Positions 31,733-39,518 of a DNA stretch of 44,891 bases are shown here, piece by piece. Both the position numbers and the translations under genes were made by a program. Within the stretch, counting starts at the first letter, position 1, and every line of letters starts with the position of its first letter. Under the pieces are notes generated by a model. The model had not been told where the DNA came from, ran no database searches, and saw nothing but the letters and a program-made list of their open reading frames with translations. Origin of the DNA: Candidatus Gastranaerophilales bacterium (GTDB lineage Bacteria > Cyanobacteriota > Vampirovibrionia > Gastranaerophilales > Gastranaerophilaceae); the NCBI GenBank assembly GCA_944323145.1, contig CALURJ010000017.1:1-44891 (forward strand). Reading direction: 5' to 3'.

Positions 31733-32032
31733 CTAATCTTCAATAATGAATTGTTGTAATTCTACATTCGGGGTGCCGATTACGCGAACGAGTTCAAGCA
31801 CTGATGCTTTCATCTGGCATTTCTGCGAAGAACCGCTGAAGAAATCCCTGTAAAAACAACCCTCACAATTACAACCTCTTTTATAGCATTCCAACGCTGT
31901 CGGTGTCCATCTTCTTACTGCAACAGCTCTGCCCATATCCCTGCTTCTAAACAATTTATAAAATCTCCAATTAAAATATCCTACCCAAGTATGGCAACCA
32001 TGACAACTCTTATGAACTGTCAAAATCCCCAT
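31733..32032 (-). CDS. Cysteine-rich 99-aa conserved-looking protein
   Basis: No function recognised. Six cysteines and paired motifs: HKSCHGCHTW at the N terminus, then CYKRGCNCEGCFYRDFFSG with C-x5-C-x-C-x-x-C spacing, and CQMKASVLELVRVIGTP, which looks like a helix. The pattern suggests a metal-binding, possibly nucleic-acid-binding, small protein. GAGGTG lies about 13-15 bases before the ATG, longer than ideal, so the true start might be internal. Its gene is isolated between hpf and mntP. Confidence 0.6.
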   Translation of the reverse strand: MGILTVHKSCHGCHTWVGYFNWRFYKLFRSRDMGRAVAVRRWTPTALECYKRGCNCEGCFYRDFFSGSSQKCQMKASVLELVRVIGTPNVELQQFIIED

Positions 32033-32307
32033 TAGAGATGTGTTTCACCTCTTTAACTTTATTATAAAAAATAAGGAAATTATTTCAAGGGAAGAACATG
32101 AGATTATGAACATTTGTAACAAAGCCCGTAGTCAGTACAATACAGCCGTTTTTCAAAAGTCAATCATGCTAAAAATCAAGCTGTTACATGATTTACAGAT
32201 TTTAAATCATGCAATCATGCTCATGCCATGGTTTTCCATGATTTAGTTCTTTATTAAGAATTGTAAATTCTTTAGTATCCATGCCTGTTTCGGGCATGCC
32301 AGAAAAC

Positions 32308-32847
32308 CTAAAATAATGCTTTTATACCAAGAATTAACAGGATTAAACCGCCTGTAATTTCCAAAAATTTTGAAGGAAGTTTTTTGAAAAAATTCCCGAG
32401 CCAGAACCCGACCAATGACATTAAAACAGACGCAAAACCTATTACAATCGCTGAAAACATAAGCGGTGTAGACGTTAAATGCAGGTTAACTCCCGCTCCC
32501 ATAGCGTCAATACTCGTTGCCAGACCGAGAGTTACAAGACATTTCAAACCGATACAGCATATTTCATCTTCTTTTTCCTGAAACGCCTCATAAATAAATT
32601 TTATGGCAAGTATGGTAAATATGGCAAAAACAATCCATTTTGCATAAGGCTCAATATACCTGCTGACGGAAACCGCTGCAAGATAGCCTATACACGGCAT
32701 AACAGCCTGAAAAGTTCCCATAGTAATCGCAAGAGCGGATGAATTTTTCACCTTGTTTTGTGTGAAAATCAAACCCTGTGAAAAAGAAACAACAAGGCAA
32801 TCAACACCAAGTGCCGCTGCAAGAAGTGTTATTTCAGCTAAGTTCAA
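32308..32847 (-). CDS. mntP: Manganese efflux pump MntP
   Basis: 179 aa, about six membrane helices. Two repeated halves carry the family's aspartate motifs: AALGVDCLVVSFSQG in the first helix and GLATSIDAMGAGVNLHLT in the fourth. Exports Mn2+ across the inner membrane. The start is taken as TTG 32847, six bases after GAGG, giving NLAEITLLAAALG, the normal N terminus; a TTG four codons earlier overlaps the ribosome site. It overlaps the end of the DUF4127 gene by 14 bases and is probably coupled to it. No mntP riboswitch is visible. Confidence 0.88.
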   Translation of the reverse strand: MNLAEITLLAAALGVDCLVVSFSQGLIFTQNKVKNSSALAITMGTFQAVMPCIGYLAAVSVSRYIEPYAKWIVFAIFTILAIKFIYEAFQEKEDEICCIGLKCLVTLGLATSIDAMGAGVNLHLTSTPLMFSAIVIGFASVLMSLVGFWLGNFFKKLPSKFLEITGGLILLILGIKALF

Positions 32848-34216
32848 CTTCCACCTCAAACAATCTGTTCCATGGGAACTTATATGATGTATTATAATTT
32901 ACACCCAATTTTTCAAAAACTGTGGTTTCAAACGGCTTCATTTTCGATTTAATTACATCTTCATCCGGCTTTTCAAGCATTTGTCTTACATTTGCCTGAT
33001 ATGCCCAATCATCAAGAAAGCGAATTGTTTGCAATTTTTTAAATACGCATTGATTATATAAGTCTGCCTTCCTGCCCTCTTGAACTCCTGACCTCCATTT
33101 AACAACAGCAGCACAAATAAGGCTGCCGAGTGTATTGGCAGATGTGTTCCAGGCGGAATACCCGTAAAAGTTTTCATCAAAACCTTTTTCAAAAAGCTTT
33201 TCAACAAACGCATTATCGGCTCCGTTTGCAAACCGTACATCAGCAATCATATAAGGTTTATCAGGCCTGTTCCATTCACTCGAAAAATGTTTAGCAGGCA
33301 CCTTCATAACAATTTCGCCCTGATGTTCTTCAAAGTTATTTACATATAACAGAATATCGGCAGCTTCCGGCTCACAAATCGTGCACCCTGCGAGTTCAAG
33401 CTGACCTTTGACGGAATTTTCAATTGAAACATCTTCATAATTTGAAATTAAGGCTTTGTATTCAGGCGCGAGAAATATCGGAGCAACATTGACCGGTAAA
33501 GAGTGAAGAGTGAAGAGTGAAAAGTCATTAACAGCACGCGCCAAAAGTGTCAGAGGGATTTCATCAGCGCCGGTTTTCACAAATCCGCCAAGCCGTTCAA
33601 GCTCCTCTGCTTCCATAACATTCAGCCCGTATTCGGAACAATCGTCCTTTGAAAATACAAGCGTATTAAACAATCCCTGTTTTTGAAATTCCAGATAAAT
33701 CTTATTTATCTCAAAATTCCTCTTTCTTGTTTCAAGGTAATCGTTTAATATATCCTGCGGCACGTCACAATCAAAATGACCGTATTTATGAGTATTATAC
33801 GAGTATTCAAAAATCTTTTTTCCCCACAAATTCCAGTACTCTTTTTCTTCTTCGTTAATATTGTTGTTTGAAATTCTCATAATACTTGAAAAAGCATAAA
33901 TTTTAGCGTGTTTCTGCTCAAGAATTTCACGGAGCTTAAACACCCTCTGTTTTATCTCATCAAAGCTTTGAGGACAGCGTCTTGAAGAAATAAGCCCGCC
34001 ATATGCAACAGTATCCAGACTTAAAATTACCGCATCTATTTTATCTAAATTTTCCAGCCAGCCGAAAATTTTTTCAACATCCGCAAACTTTTTTAAATCT
34101 CCCAGCCATTCTCTTTCCGGCATAAATAACTTTATACAGCTATCCATCGCACAAATCTGTTCCGGAAGGGTATAACAAACGGGTCTGTTATCTATAGGAA
34201 TAAAAGCTATGTTCAT
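32834..34216 (-). CDS. DUF4127 family protein
   Basis: 460 aa. NIAFIPIDNRPVCYTLPEQI is the hallmark start of DUF4127 (P-x-D-x-R-P); further family-like regions are DAVILSLDTVAYGGLISSR and SAWNTSANTLGSLICAAVV. Function is not established; the fold may be chelatase- or hydrolase-like. No signal peptide is visible. The start was moved to ATG 34216, where a TATAAT lies six bases upstream (leaderless). About eight residues near 232-240 (DFSLFTLHS) are encoded by a GTGAAGAGTGAA-type repeat. Runs into mntP with overlap. Confidence 0.88.
   Translation of the reverse strand: MNIAFIPIDNRPVCYTLPEQICAMDSCIKLFMPEREWLGDLKKFADVEKIFGWLENLDKIDAVILSLDTVAYGGLISSRRCPQSFDEIKQRVFKLREILEQKHAKIYAFSSIMRISNNNINEEEKEYWNLWGKKIFEYSYNTHKYGHFDCDVPQDILNDYLETRKRNFEINKIYLEFQKQGLFNTLVFSKDDCSEYGLNVMEAEELERLGGFVKTGADEIPLTLLARAVNDFSLFTLHSLPVNVAPIFLAPEYKALISNYEDVSIENSVKGQLELAGCTICEPEAADILLYVNNFEEHQGEIVMKVPAKHFSSEWNRPDKPYMIADVRFANGADNAFVEKLFEKGFDENFYGYSAWNTSANTLGSLICAAVVKWRSGVQEGRKADLYNQCVFKKLQTIRFLDDWAYQANVRQMLEKPDEDVIKSKMKPFETTVFEKLGVNYNTSYKFPWNRLFEVEVELS
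33500..33525. repeat. In-frame GAGTGAA repeat inside the DUF4127 gene
   Basis: AGAGTGAAGAGTGAAGAGTGAAAAGT: three GAGTGAA units. Same family as 22686-22748. The frame stays open. Confidence 0.6.
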
Positions 34217-34222
34217 AATTTC

Positions 34223-34250
34223 ATTATATGTTAAGATTGAATTTAAGCAA
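34223..34250 (-). promoter_or_regulatory. Promoter of the DUF4127-mntP operon
   Basis: On the minus strand TTGCTT (34250-34245) and TATAAT (34228-34223) with 16-base spacing; the -10 ends six bases before the ATG. Confidence 0.6.
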
Positions 34251-34263
34251 AAAGGTAACAATT

Positions 34264-34950
34264 ATGACACAGGAAAAAATATTTAATAAAAATCCGAAAT
34301 CTGTTCAGACTATGTTCAATCTTATTGCGGATAAATACGATTTTTTAAACAATGCCATATCATTAGGCACCCAGAAGCGTATAAAATATCAGAGCATAAA
34401 AAATCTGGGTATAAAACCCTGTGACAGAGTAATTGATATTTGCTGCGGAACAGGCGACCTTACCCGAATAATCAAGCAAATAGAACCTGATGCAGATGTT
34501 ACGGGAATTGATTTCTCCGAAAAAATGCTTGAAATTGCATTCCGCAAAAATGAAAATAACCGGATAGAATACTTACAAGGAGATGCGACAAGTCTTCCTT
34601 ATCCTGATAATACGTTTGACTTTGCCGTAATGGGGTTTGGTTTAAGAAATATCCAAAACGCCGAAAAAGCCGTGGAAGAAATTTACAGAATTTTAAAACC
34701 GGGCGGATGTTTTATGCATCTTGATTTCGGAAAACATAATTTCTTGAGCAAAATATTTGATATAACAACACCAATTCTTTCAAGAATATTCACGAAGAAT
34801 TATTCAGCATACTCATACCTGATTAAATCAAAGCAAATTTTCCCCGAACCGGAAGACTTAATTAAGGATTTTGAAAGCAAGGGATTTAAATTAAAAAAGA
34901 GAGAGGATTTTTTATCCGGTGTAATTTCTTCGCAGATTCTATACAAATAA
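34264..34950 (+). CDS. ubiE: UbiE/MenG-family methyltransferase
   Basis: 228 aa. SAM-dependent C-methyltransferase of ubiquinone/menaquinone synthesis. Start VQTMFNLIADKYDFLNNAIS is typical; motif I is VIDICCGTGDLTRII, then GIDFSEKMLEIA, GDATSLPYPDNTFDFAV and LRNIQNAEKAVEEIYRILKP. The start was moved to ATG 34264 with AAAAAGG ahead; the longer frame runs into the divergent promoter. Other quinone genes are not in the window, so its acceptor (menaquinone or another) is uncertain. Confidence 0.9.
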   Translation: MTQEKIFNKNPKSVQTMFNLIADKYDFLNNAISLGTQKRIKYQSIKNLGIKPCDRVIDICCGTGDLTRIIKQIEPDADVTGIDFSEKMLEIAFRKNENNRIEYLQGDATSLPYPDNTFDFAVMGFGLRNIQNAEKAVEEIYRILKPGGCFMHLDFGKHNFLSKIFDITTPILSRIFTKNYSAYSYLIKSKQIFPEPEDLIKDFESKGFKLKKREDFLSGVISSQILYK

Positions 34951-35976
34951 TTAATACGTCCTGTATTGGCTACCGCCTTTTATAATATCAAGAATCCCCT
35001 TGAACGATATTTCCAGAATATAATCAATTGCATCCTGTGTTTCATAGGCTATATGAGGGGTGATAATTACATTATCCATTTTAGCAAGTTCTTTTACTAC
35101 CCTCGCTTCTTCAAGACATTTTAAATCATTATTGAGTTTTTTCTCAAACTGGCTGCATTTAAAACTTAACTGTTCACACATAACCACATCCAGTGCTGCT
35201 CCGCCCAATTTATTTTCGTTTAACGCATTATAAAGTGCAATAGTATCCAAAATCTCTCCGCGTGATGTATTTATCACAAACGCTGTATCCTTCATCATTT
35301 CAAATTGTTTTTGCGAAATTAAATGAAAATTATTTCCGGTATAAGGCATGTGCAGTGTTAAAATATCGGATTGCTTTAATAAGGTGTCAAAATCAACATA
35401 TCTAACGTCATACTTTGAAATTAATTCCTGCTTTTTTGTTATATCATAAGTTAAAACTTTCATTCCGAATACACTTGCAAGTTTACAAACCGCAGAACCT
35501 ATCGCACCTGTCCCCATTACACCAAGAGTTAATTTTGATAGATCTCGCCCCAGAAAATTTGAACAAGACTCATTTTCTGAGAGAATATAGCGAGAAGCCG
35601 GAATAATTTTTCTAACAAGATTAATCATAAGTCCTATTGTAAATTGTGCAACAGATTTTGAGCCGTAACCCTCAACATTTATTACTGCAATATTTTTGGC
35701 TTCAGCAGTTTTTAAATTTATATGATTAACACCCGTGGAACGGGTGGAAATAATTCTTAGATTTTTAAAAGAATTTATAACATCTTCAGTTAACTCAGAA
35801 TCAATAAAAACACTCACAACCATAGTATGTTCAAGCTGCTCGAGAGGAAGATTTTTTACCGAATCCTCATTCAAACTTTCGCTGTAAAACGTTATATCAA
35901 AATTTTCAAACTTGTTATTTCCGAAAAATTTTCTCTCACTTTCACGGTAGTCAAAAACCAACATTTTTATAGACAT
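34951..35976 (-). CDS. D-2-hydroxyacid dehydrogenase (D-lactate dehydrogenase type)
   Basis: 341 aa. NAD-binding GVMGTGAIGSAVCKLA; catalytic Arg in NTSRGEILD; His in VIITPHIAY with the paired Glu upstream. The N-terminal SIKMLVFDYRESERKFF matches the D-LDH branch, so pyruvate to D-lactate is the likely reaction, regenerating NAD+ in fermentation; other 2-ketoacids are possible. The start is ATG 35976 with AAGGAGG; earlier frame positions lie in the leader. Its stop abuts the stop of convergent ubiE. Confidence 0.88.
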   Translation of the reverse strand: MSIKMLVFDYRESERKFFGNNKFENFDITFYSESLNEDSVKNLPLEQLEHTMVVSVFIDSELTEDVINSFKNLRIISTRSTGVNHINLKTAEAKNIAVINVEGYGSKSVAQFTIGLMINLVRKIIPASRYILSENESCSNFLGRDLSKLTLGVMGTGAIGSAVCKLASVFGMKVLTYDITKKQELISKYDVRYVDFDTLLKQSDILTLHMPYTGNNFHLISQKQFEMMKDTAFVINTSRGEILDTIALYNALNENKLGGAALDVVMCEQLSFKCSQFEKKLNNDLKCLEEARVVKELAKMDNVIITPHIAYETQDAIDYILEISFKGILDIIKGGSQYRTY

Positions 35977-36108
35977 TTTAAATTTCCTCCTTGAGGCATT
36001 ATCACTTAAATTAGCATTTATTCTATTACACAAAAGTACATAGTTTCAGAACAATTAATTAATATAAAGTTGAATGAAAAATGACCCAAAAAATTTTAGA
36101 ATAAAAAT

Positions 36109-36408
36109 GTAGAAAAAATTCAACTTCGTATCTCAAAGCCGGATCATCCGAGATATTTTCGGCCCCGGAGAACACAGTCCGGAATGTACATCTGTGTTCG
36201 TATTCGAAGCAGGTGACAGTGATAACCTGCACTAATTCCGGGGGTATAAGCGGCGGGGTACGGACGATTACCCGACTGGTCAAACCTTTCTGAGAAAACT
36301 TCCGAATATATTTTATTTTGCGGATAAAGAAAGGCTAAGCGCATCGTCGCAATCCCGGATGACGGTAATCGATGAACGCGGAATGGAAATGCATTCCGCG
36401 TTTTTTAT
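36109..36408 (+). ncRNA. Putative structured RNA, unassigned
   Basis: A GC-rich, gene-free island within 437 bases between two minus-strand genes. Foldable helices in order: TCTC...GAGA around CGGATCATCCG; CCCCGGA (about 36163) with TCCGGGG (about 36237) enclosing GAACACAG/CTGTGTTC and GCAGGT/ACCTGC hairpins; GGGTA/TACCC; CCTTTCT/AGAAAGG enclosing TCCG/CGGA; CGTC/GACG or CATCG/CGATG; then a terminator. ATGAAA and TAGAAT (36097-36102), spaced 17, could be its promoter. It lacks the hallmarks I know for RNase P, tmRNA, SRP RNA, 6S RNA and common riboswitches. Read on the minus strand it could instead be the leader of the 2-hydroxyacid dehydrogenase gene, but the T-run favours plus. Ends are approximate. 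Confidence 0.55.
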
Positions 36409-36409
36409 T
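36375..36409 (+). terminator. Terminator of the putative RNA
   Basis: AACGCGGAATG (36375-36385) and CATTCCGCGTT (36392-36402) form an 11-bp stem; TTTTTTATTTT follows. No T-run is present on the minus strand. Confidence 0.85.
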
Positions 36410-36413
36410 TTGC

Positions 36414-37739
36414 TTAGTTTTGTACAAATTTTATTAATTTTTTGATATCTTTATTCCAAACACCGTTCCAGTTGCGAATAATAATATCCGCAGGAGTTAT
36501 ACCGTTCAAAGCATATTCTTTTATCGGCTCTATAAATTTCTCTTCGCCGGTATCCATACCTATAAGAGATTTTTCCGCAATATACAAAATCTCTTTCACT
36601 ATGTCTTTTATCCTGTGATGTCCGATTTTAGAATTCAAGGCACTTTTGGGAACATTATACCTCAACTCTGAAAAATCTCTATATTCATAAGGGGCAAAAA
36701 GTTCTTCAACCTCATCCATTGCACCATTGTTATACAAAATTCCCTTGTAAATTGCAAGAATTGAATATTGCAAGTCTTTTCCCACACAATCATGGTTTCT
36801 TATCTCAAGAAAGTTGCGCAGACGGACTTCAGGAAAATAAAGATTTGCATGAAGTTTAAAATCGTCAATATCAGCGTCAAATCCCTCAAAACCATTCTGC
36901 ATAAACTGATTAAAGGTAATTTTTCCGTTTACGGGTATTGCACCTGATTCACGGTTAATAAATATCATCGGAGATTCAAGAACATAATCCACATATTCTT
37001 CAAACGAAAAATGATCGTCAATCTGCCCGACAAAGCCGCATCTGTCATTATCCGTATTGAGCCAGCTCAATGCCCTGAAACTTTTATAGCCGGTTTCCAC
37101 ACCGCCCCTGATTGGAGAGTTTGCAAACATTGCTGTCATAAAAGGAACCAGCTTGTTTGCAATTTTGAATTTGCGCATTGCATCTTCTTCACTCTCAAAA
37201 TCTATACAGCATTGAATACCCGCAGTTTCCGTCATCATTACGTCCGACAAAATTCCCCAGAGATATTTTGCCATAATTTTGTATCTCTTTTTAGGAATAA
37301 GATTTATAGACTTGTGTGTCGATAAAGGCGAAACCCCGTAATTTAAAAGTGTTATATTAAATTTATTCAGTATGGGTTTCAATTTTTTGTCTAAAGATGT
37401 TATTTTTGATTTTAATTCATCAATTGTTTTCTGCGGTTCAAGGCTCATCTCCATCTGGCAGCCGGGTTCAAGTGTAATTGTGTCATGAGCTTGCTTCAGA
37501 CCGATTATGTTGTAATCGTCCATTATATAGTCCCAGTTTTCTTCCCGTGCAAAATTTCTCAGAAAATTACAAATCCCGAATTCTGATGAGTAATCAACAG
37601 CCTTGGAAGTAACCGAAAATACAGGGAGTCTTTCGTATTCAATCCCGATTTTATATGTTTGAGAAGATTTACATCCTGCCTCAAATAATCTTATAATTTC
37701 TTTTTTGTTTAATTTGGTTTTAGTTTGTACGTTGTTCAC
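36414..37739 (-). CDS. Glutamate-cysteine ligase (GCS2 type)
   Basis: 441 aa. Ligates glutamate and cysteine, first step of glutathione or a related thiol. IGIEYERLPVF and the later regions DTITLEPGCQMEMSLEP and MTETAGIQCCIDFESEEDAM match the plant/proteobacterial GCS2 family, with the Glu residues that bind metal and ATP. The start was taken as GTG 37739, seven bases after AGGGGG; the longer frame begins upstream of the -10 box and cannot be the true start. A glutathione synthetase is not in the window. The related EgtA (gamma-glutamylcysteine for ergothioneine) cannot be excluded. Confidence 0.88.
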   Translation of the reverse strand: MNNVQTKTKLNKKEIIRLFEAGCKSSQTYKIGIEYERLPVFSVTSKAVDYSSEFGICNFLRNFAREENWDYIMDDYNIIGLKQAHDTITLEPGCQMEMSLEPQKTIDELKSKITSLDKKLKPILNKFNITLLNYGVSPLSTHKSINLIPKKRYKIMAKYLWGILSDVMMTETAGIQCCIDFESEEDAMRKFKIANKLVPFMTAMFANSPIRGGVETGYKSFRALSWLNTDNDRCGFVGQIDDHFSFEEYVDYVLESPMIFINRESGAIPVNGKITFNQFMQNGFEGFDADIDDFKLHANLYFPEVRLRNFLEIRNHDCVGKDLQYSILAIYKGILYNNGAMDEVEELFAPYEYRDFSELRYNVPKSALNSKIGHHRIKDIVKEILYIAEKSLIGMDTGEEKFIEPIKEYALNGITPADIIIRNWNGVWNKDIKKLIKFVQN

Positions 37740-37755
37740 AAGTGACCCCCTATCT

Positions 37756-37764
37756 ATTATAACA
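37756..37764 (-). promoter_or_regulatory. Extended -10 of the glutamate-cysteine ligase gene
   Basis: TGTTATAAT on the minus strand; transcription would start around 37749, giving a leader of about 10 bases that contains the AGGGGG ribosome site. It decides the GTG start at 37739. Confidence 0.6.
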
Positions 37765-37810
37765 TCCACAAAAGTAACAAAAAAAATTTCTTAAAACATT
37801 TACCTGTGTG

Positions 37811-37819
37811 TGGTATTAT
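37811..37819 (+). promoter_or_regulatory. Extended -10 of rsmA
   Basis: TGGTATTAT ends 10 bases before the ATG at 37830; the resulting leader would be about 4 nt, too short for a ribosome site. Confidence 0.5.
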
Positions 37820-37829
37820 TATAGGTAAG

Positions 37830-38660
37830 ATGAACTACTTCGACAGAGCAAGATATTTCAGAACAAAAAAAAGACTCGGACAGAATTTTCTGATTGATGG
37901 TCAGGTAATCTCTGACATTATCGACTATGCTGATATTAAGCCTGACGATACAATTGTTGAAATCGGCCCCGGTGTAGGTTTTGTAACAGAACAGCTGGTA
38001 AAGCATGCCAGACGGGTGATTGCAATTGAACTTGATGAGGAAGCAATAAAAGAACTTGAAAAAATTGAAGCAGACAATCTTACAATTATACATAATGATA
38101 TTTTAAAAACTGATTTATCTGAATTGTGCGAAGAAAAAATCAAAATTGTTGCAAATATTCCGTATTATATTACAAGCCCGATTATTGCGCATCTGCTCGG
38201 GGAAATTGATGATTTGCACAATAAAAACAGACAAAAAATAACGGATATAATTCTTATGGTTCAAAATGAAGTAGCCTTAAGAATGACAGCCGACGAAAAC
38301 TCGCCTTCCAAACAATACGGACTTTTGACAATTCTTTCTCAATTTTGGGCAGATGTTGAAATCTTAAGAATTGTCGGCAGAAAAGCGTTTTATCCGGCGC
38401 CAAAAGTCAATTCCGCACTTGTAAGAATTACTGTCCGCGAAAAACCTCTGTTGGAATTACAAGACTACAAACATTTCAGAAAAACCCTCAAAGCAGGTTT
38501 TGCACAAAGAAGAAAGACTCTTAAAAATTGTCTGCTTGCAGCAGGTTTTGCAAAAGAAACAATACTTTCAGCTTTTTCAAAGCTCAATCTTGATGAAAAT
38601 ATAAGAGGCGAAAAACTTTCAATAGAAATGTTCGGGAAATTGTCAGAGGCTTTAAAATGA
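37830..38660 (+). CDS. rsmA: 16S rRNA dimethyladenosine transferase
   Basis: 276 aa (KsgA). Dimethylates two adjacent adenines in helix 45 of 16S rRNA. KKRLGQNFLIDGQVISDI is the family start, IVEIGPGVGFVTEQLV binds SAM, and VANIPYYITSPIIAHLL contains the N-x-P-Y catalytic motif. The start was set at ATG 37830 (MNYFDRARYF); the longer frame would include the promoter. Last four bases overlap ispE (ATGA), so the two are coupled. Confidence 0.95.
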   Translation: MNYFDRARYFRTKKRLGQNFLIDGQVISDIIDYADIKPDDTIVEIGPGVGFVTEQLVKHARRVIAIELDEEAIKELEKIEADNLTIIHNDILKTDLSELCEEKIKIVANIPYYITSPIIAHLLGEIDDLHNKNRQKITDIILMVQNEVALRMTADENSPSKQYGLLTILSQFWADVEILRIVGRKAFYPAPKVNSALVRITVREKPLLELQDYKHFRKTLKAGFAQRRKTLKNCLLAAGFAKETILSAFSKLNLDENIRGEKLSIEMFGKLSEALK

Positions 38661-39466
38661 ACATAAAAATCCAGTGTCCTGCAAAAATTAATTTAACTTT
38701 AAAGGTCACAGGCAAACGTCCTGACGGATTTCATAACATTGAAAGTATTATGCAGACCATAAGCCTTTATGATTATTTAACAATTTGCACGGATAGTTCG
38801 GAAAAATTTTCAATCAACCTTTCCGGAAACAGCAGTGAAATTCCTTATGATGAAAAAAATCTTGTTTACAAGGCAGCAATGCTTTTTATTGAAAGGACAA
38901 ACCTTTCTCCTCACAAAATTGATATTTATATAGAAAAAAATATCCCCGTATCAGCAGGACTTGCAGGCGGCAGTACAGACGCCGCGGGAACTTTATACGG
39001 TTTAAATAAAATATTTAATGAACCGTTATCTAAAAACGAATTACATTCACTCTGCGCAAAACTCGGCTCTGATTTAAATTTTTGCCTTGAAGGCGGACGG
39101 CAGATGACATCAGGCAGGGGGGAAATTTTAAAACCGCTTGAATTTGAAGAATTTTCTGTTTCGCTTATTAAACCCGTAAATCTCGGGATAAGTGCAAAAG
39201 AAGCTTATACCAAATTTTCCGACAAACTAAAAAGCGGGTTTAAATCAGAATTCGGAAACAGAAACGATTTTCAAAATGATTTGGAATGGGCTTTGATAGA
39301 CGATTATGAAGAATTAAAGACCATTAAAAAATTATATCCCGAATCAGTAATGTCCGGTTCGGGCTCATCTTATTTTAGTGTTAACGAGGAGTTCACCCCG
39401 ATGGAACATTATTGGACAGCAAATAACCTTCAGGCAACAGCTCAAGGCATTTGTATCCTGAATTAA
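38657..39466 (+). CDS. ispE: 4-diphosphocytidyl-2-C-methyl-D-erythritol kinase
   Basis: 269 aa. GHMP kinase of the MEP isoprenoid pathway. CPAKINLTLKVTGKRPDGFH is the start signature with the catalytic Lys and His; PVSAGLAGGSTDAAGTLYGL is the ATP-binding loop; MSGSGSSYF is the C-terminal GHMP motif. rsmA-ispE pairing is common in bacteria. The pathway's dxr is also in this window. Followed by a strong terminator. Confidence 0.96.
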   Translation: MNIKIQCPAKINLTLKVTGKRPDGFHNIESIMQTISLYDYLTICTDSSEKFSINLSGNSSEIPYDEKNLVYKAAMLFIERTNLSPHKIDIYIEKNIPVSAGLAGGSTDAAGTLYGLNKIFNEPLSKNELHSLCAKLGSDLNFCLEGGRQMTSGRGEILKPLEFEEFSVSLIKPVNLGISAKEAYTKFSDKLKSGFKSEFGNRNDFQNDLEWALIDDYEELKTIKKLYPESVMSGSGSSYFSVNEEFTPMEHYWTANNLQATAQGICILN

Positions 39467-39500
39467 AAGACCTTCCTTATATAAAGGAAGGTCTTTGTTT
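39466..39500 (+). terminator. Terminator after ispE
   Basis: AAAGACCTTCCTT and AAGGAAGGTCTTT form a 13-bp stem with a 5-nt loop; GTTTTT follows. The CCTTCC core resembles the 30300-30374 palindromes. Confidence 0.85.
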
Positions 39501-39518
39501 TTATTATTAATATGGGAA

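Noticed and set aside
32280-32298. CATGCC/GGCATG hairpin as an mntP terminator
   Set aside because: No T-run follows on either strand; it may be a repeat, but the copy is single here.
36144-36344. Short minus-strand frames in the structured region
   Set aside because: Both are short, lack ribosome sites and coincide with helices of the putative RNA.
36109-36408. RNase P RNA, tmRNA, SRP RNA or 6S RNA
   Set aside because: I could not find the conserved cores: no GAGGAAAGTCC, no tRNA-like CCA end or tag frame, no GGAAGGAAGCAG loop, and a multi-branch fold unlike 6S. A covariance search could still overturn this.
37740-37769. Upstream GTG start for glutamate-cysteine ligase
   Set aside because: It lies before the extended -10, so it would be outside the transcript; GTG 37739 has AGGGGG.
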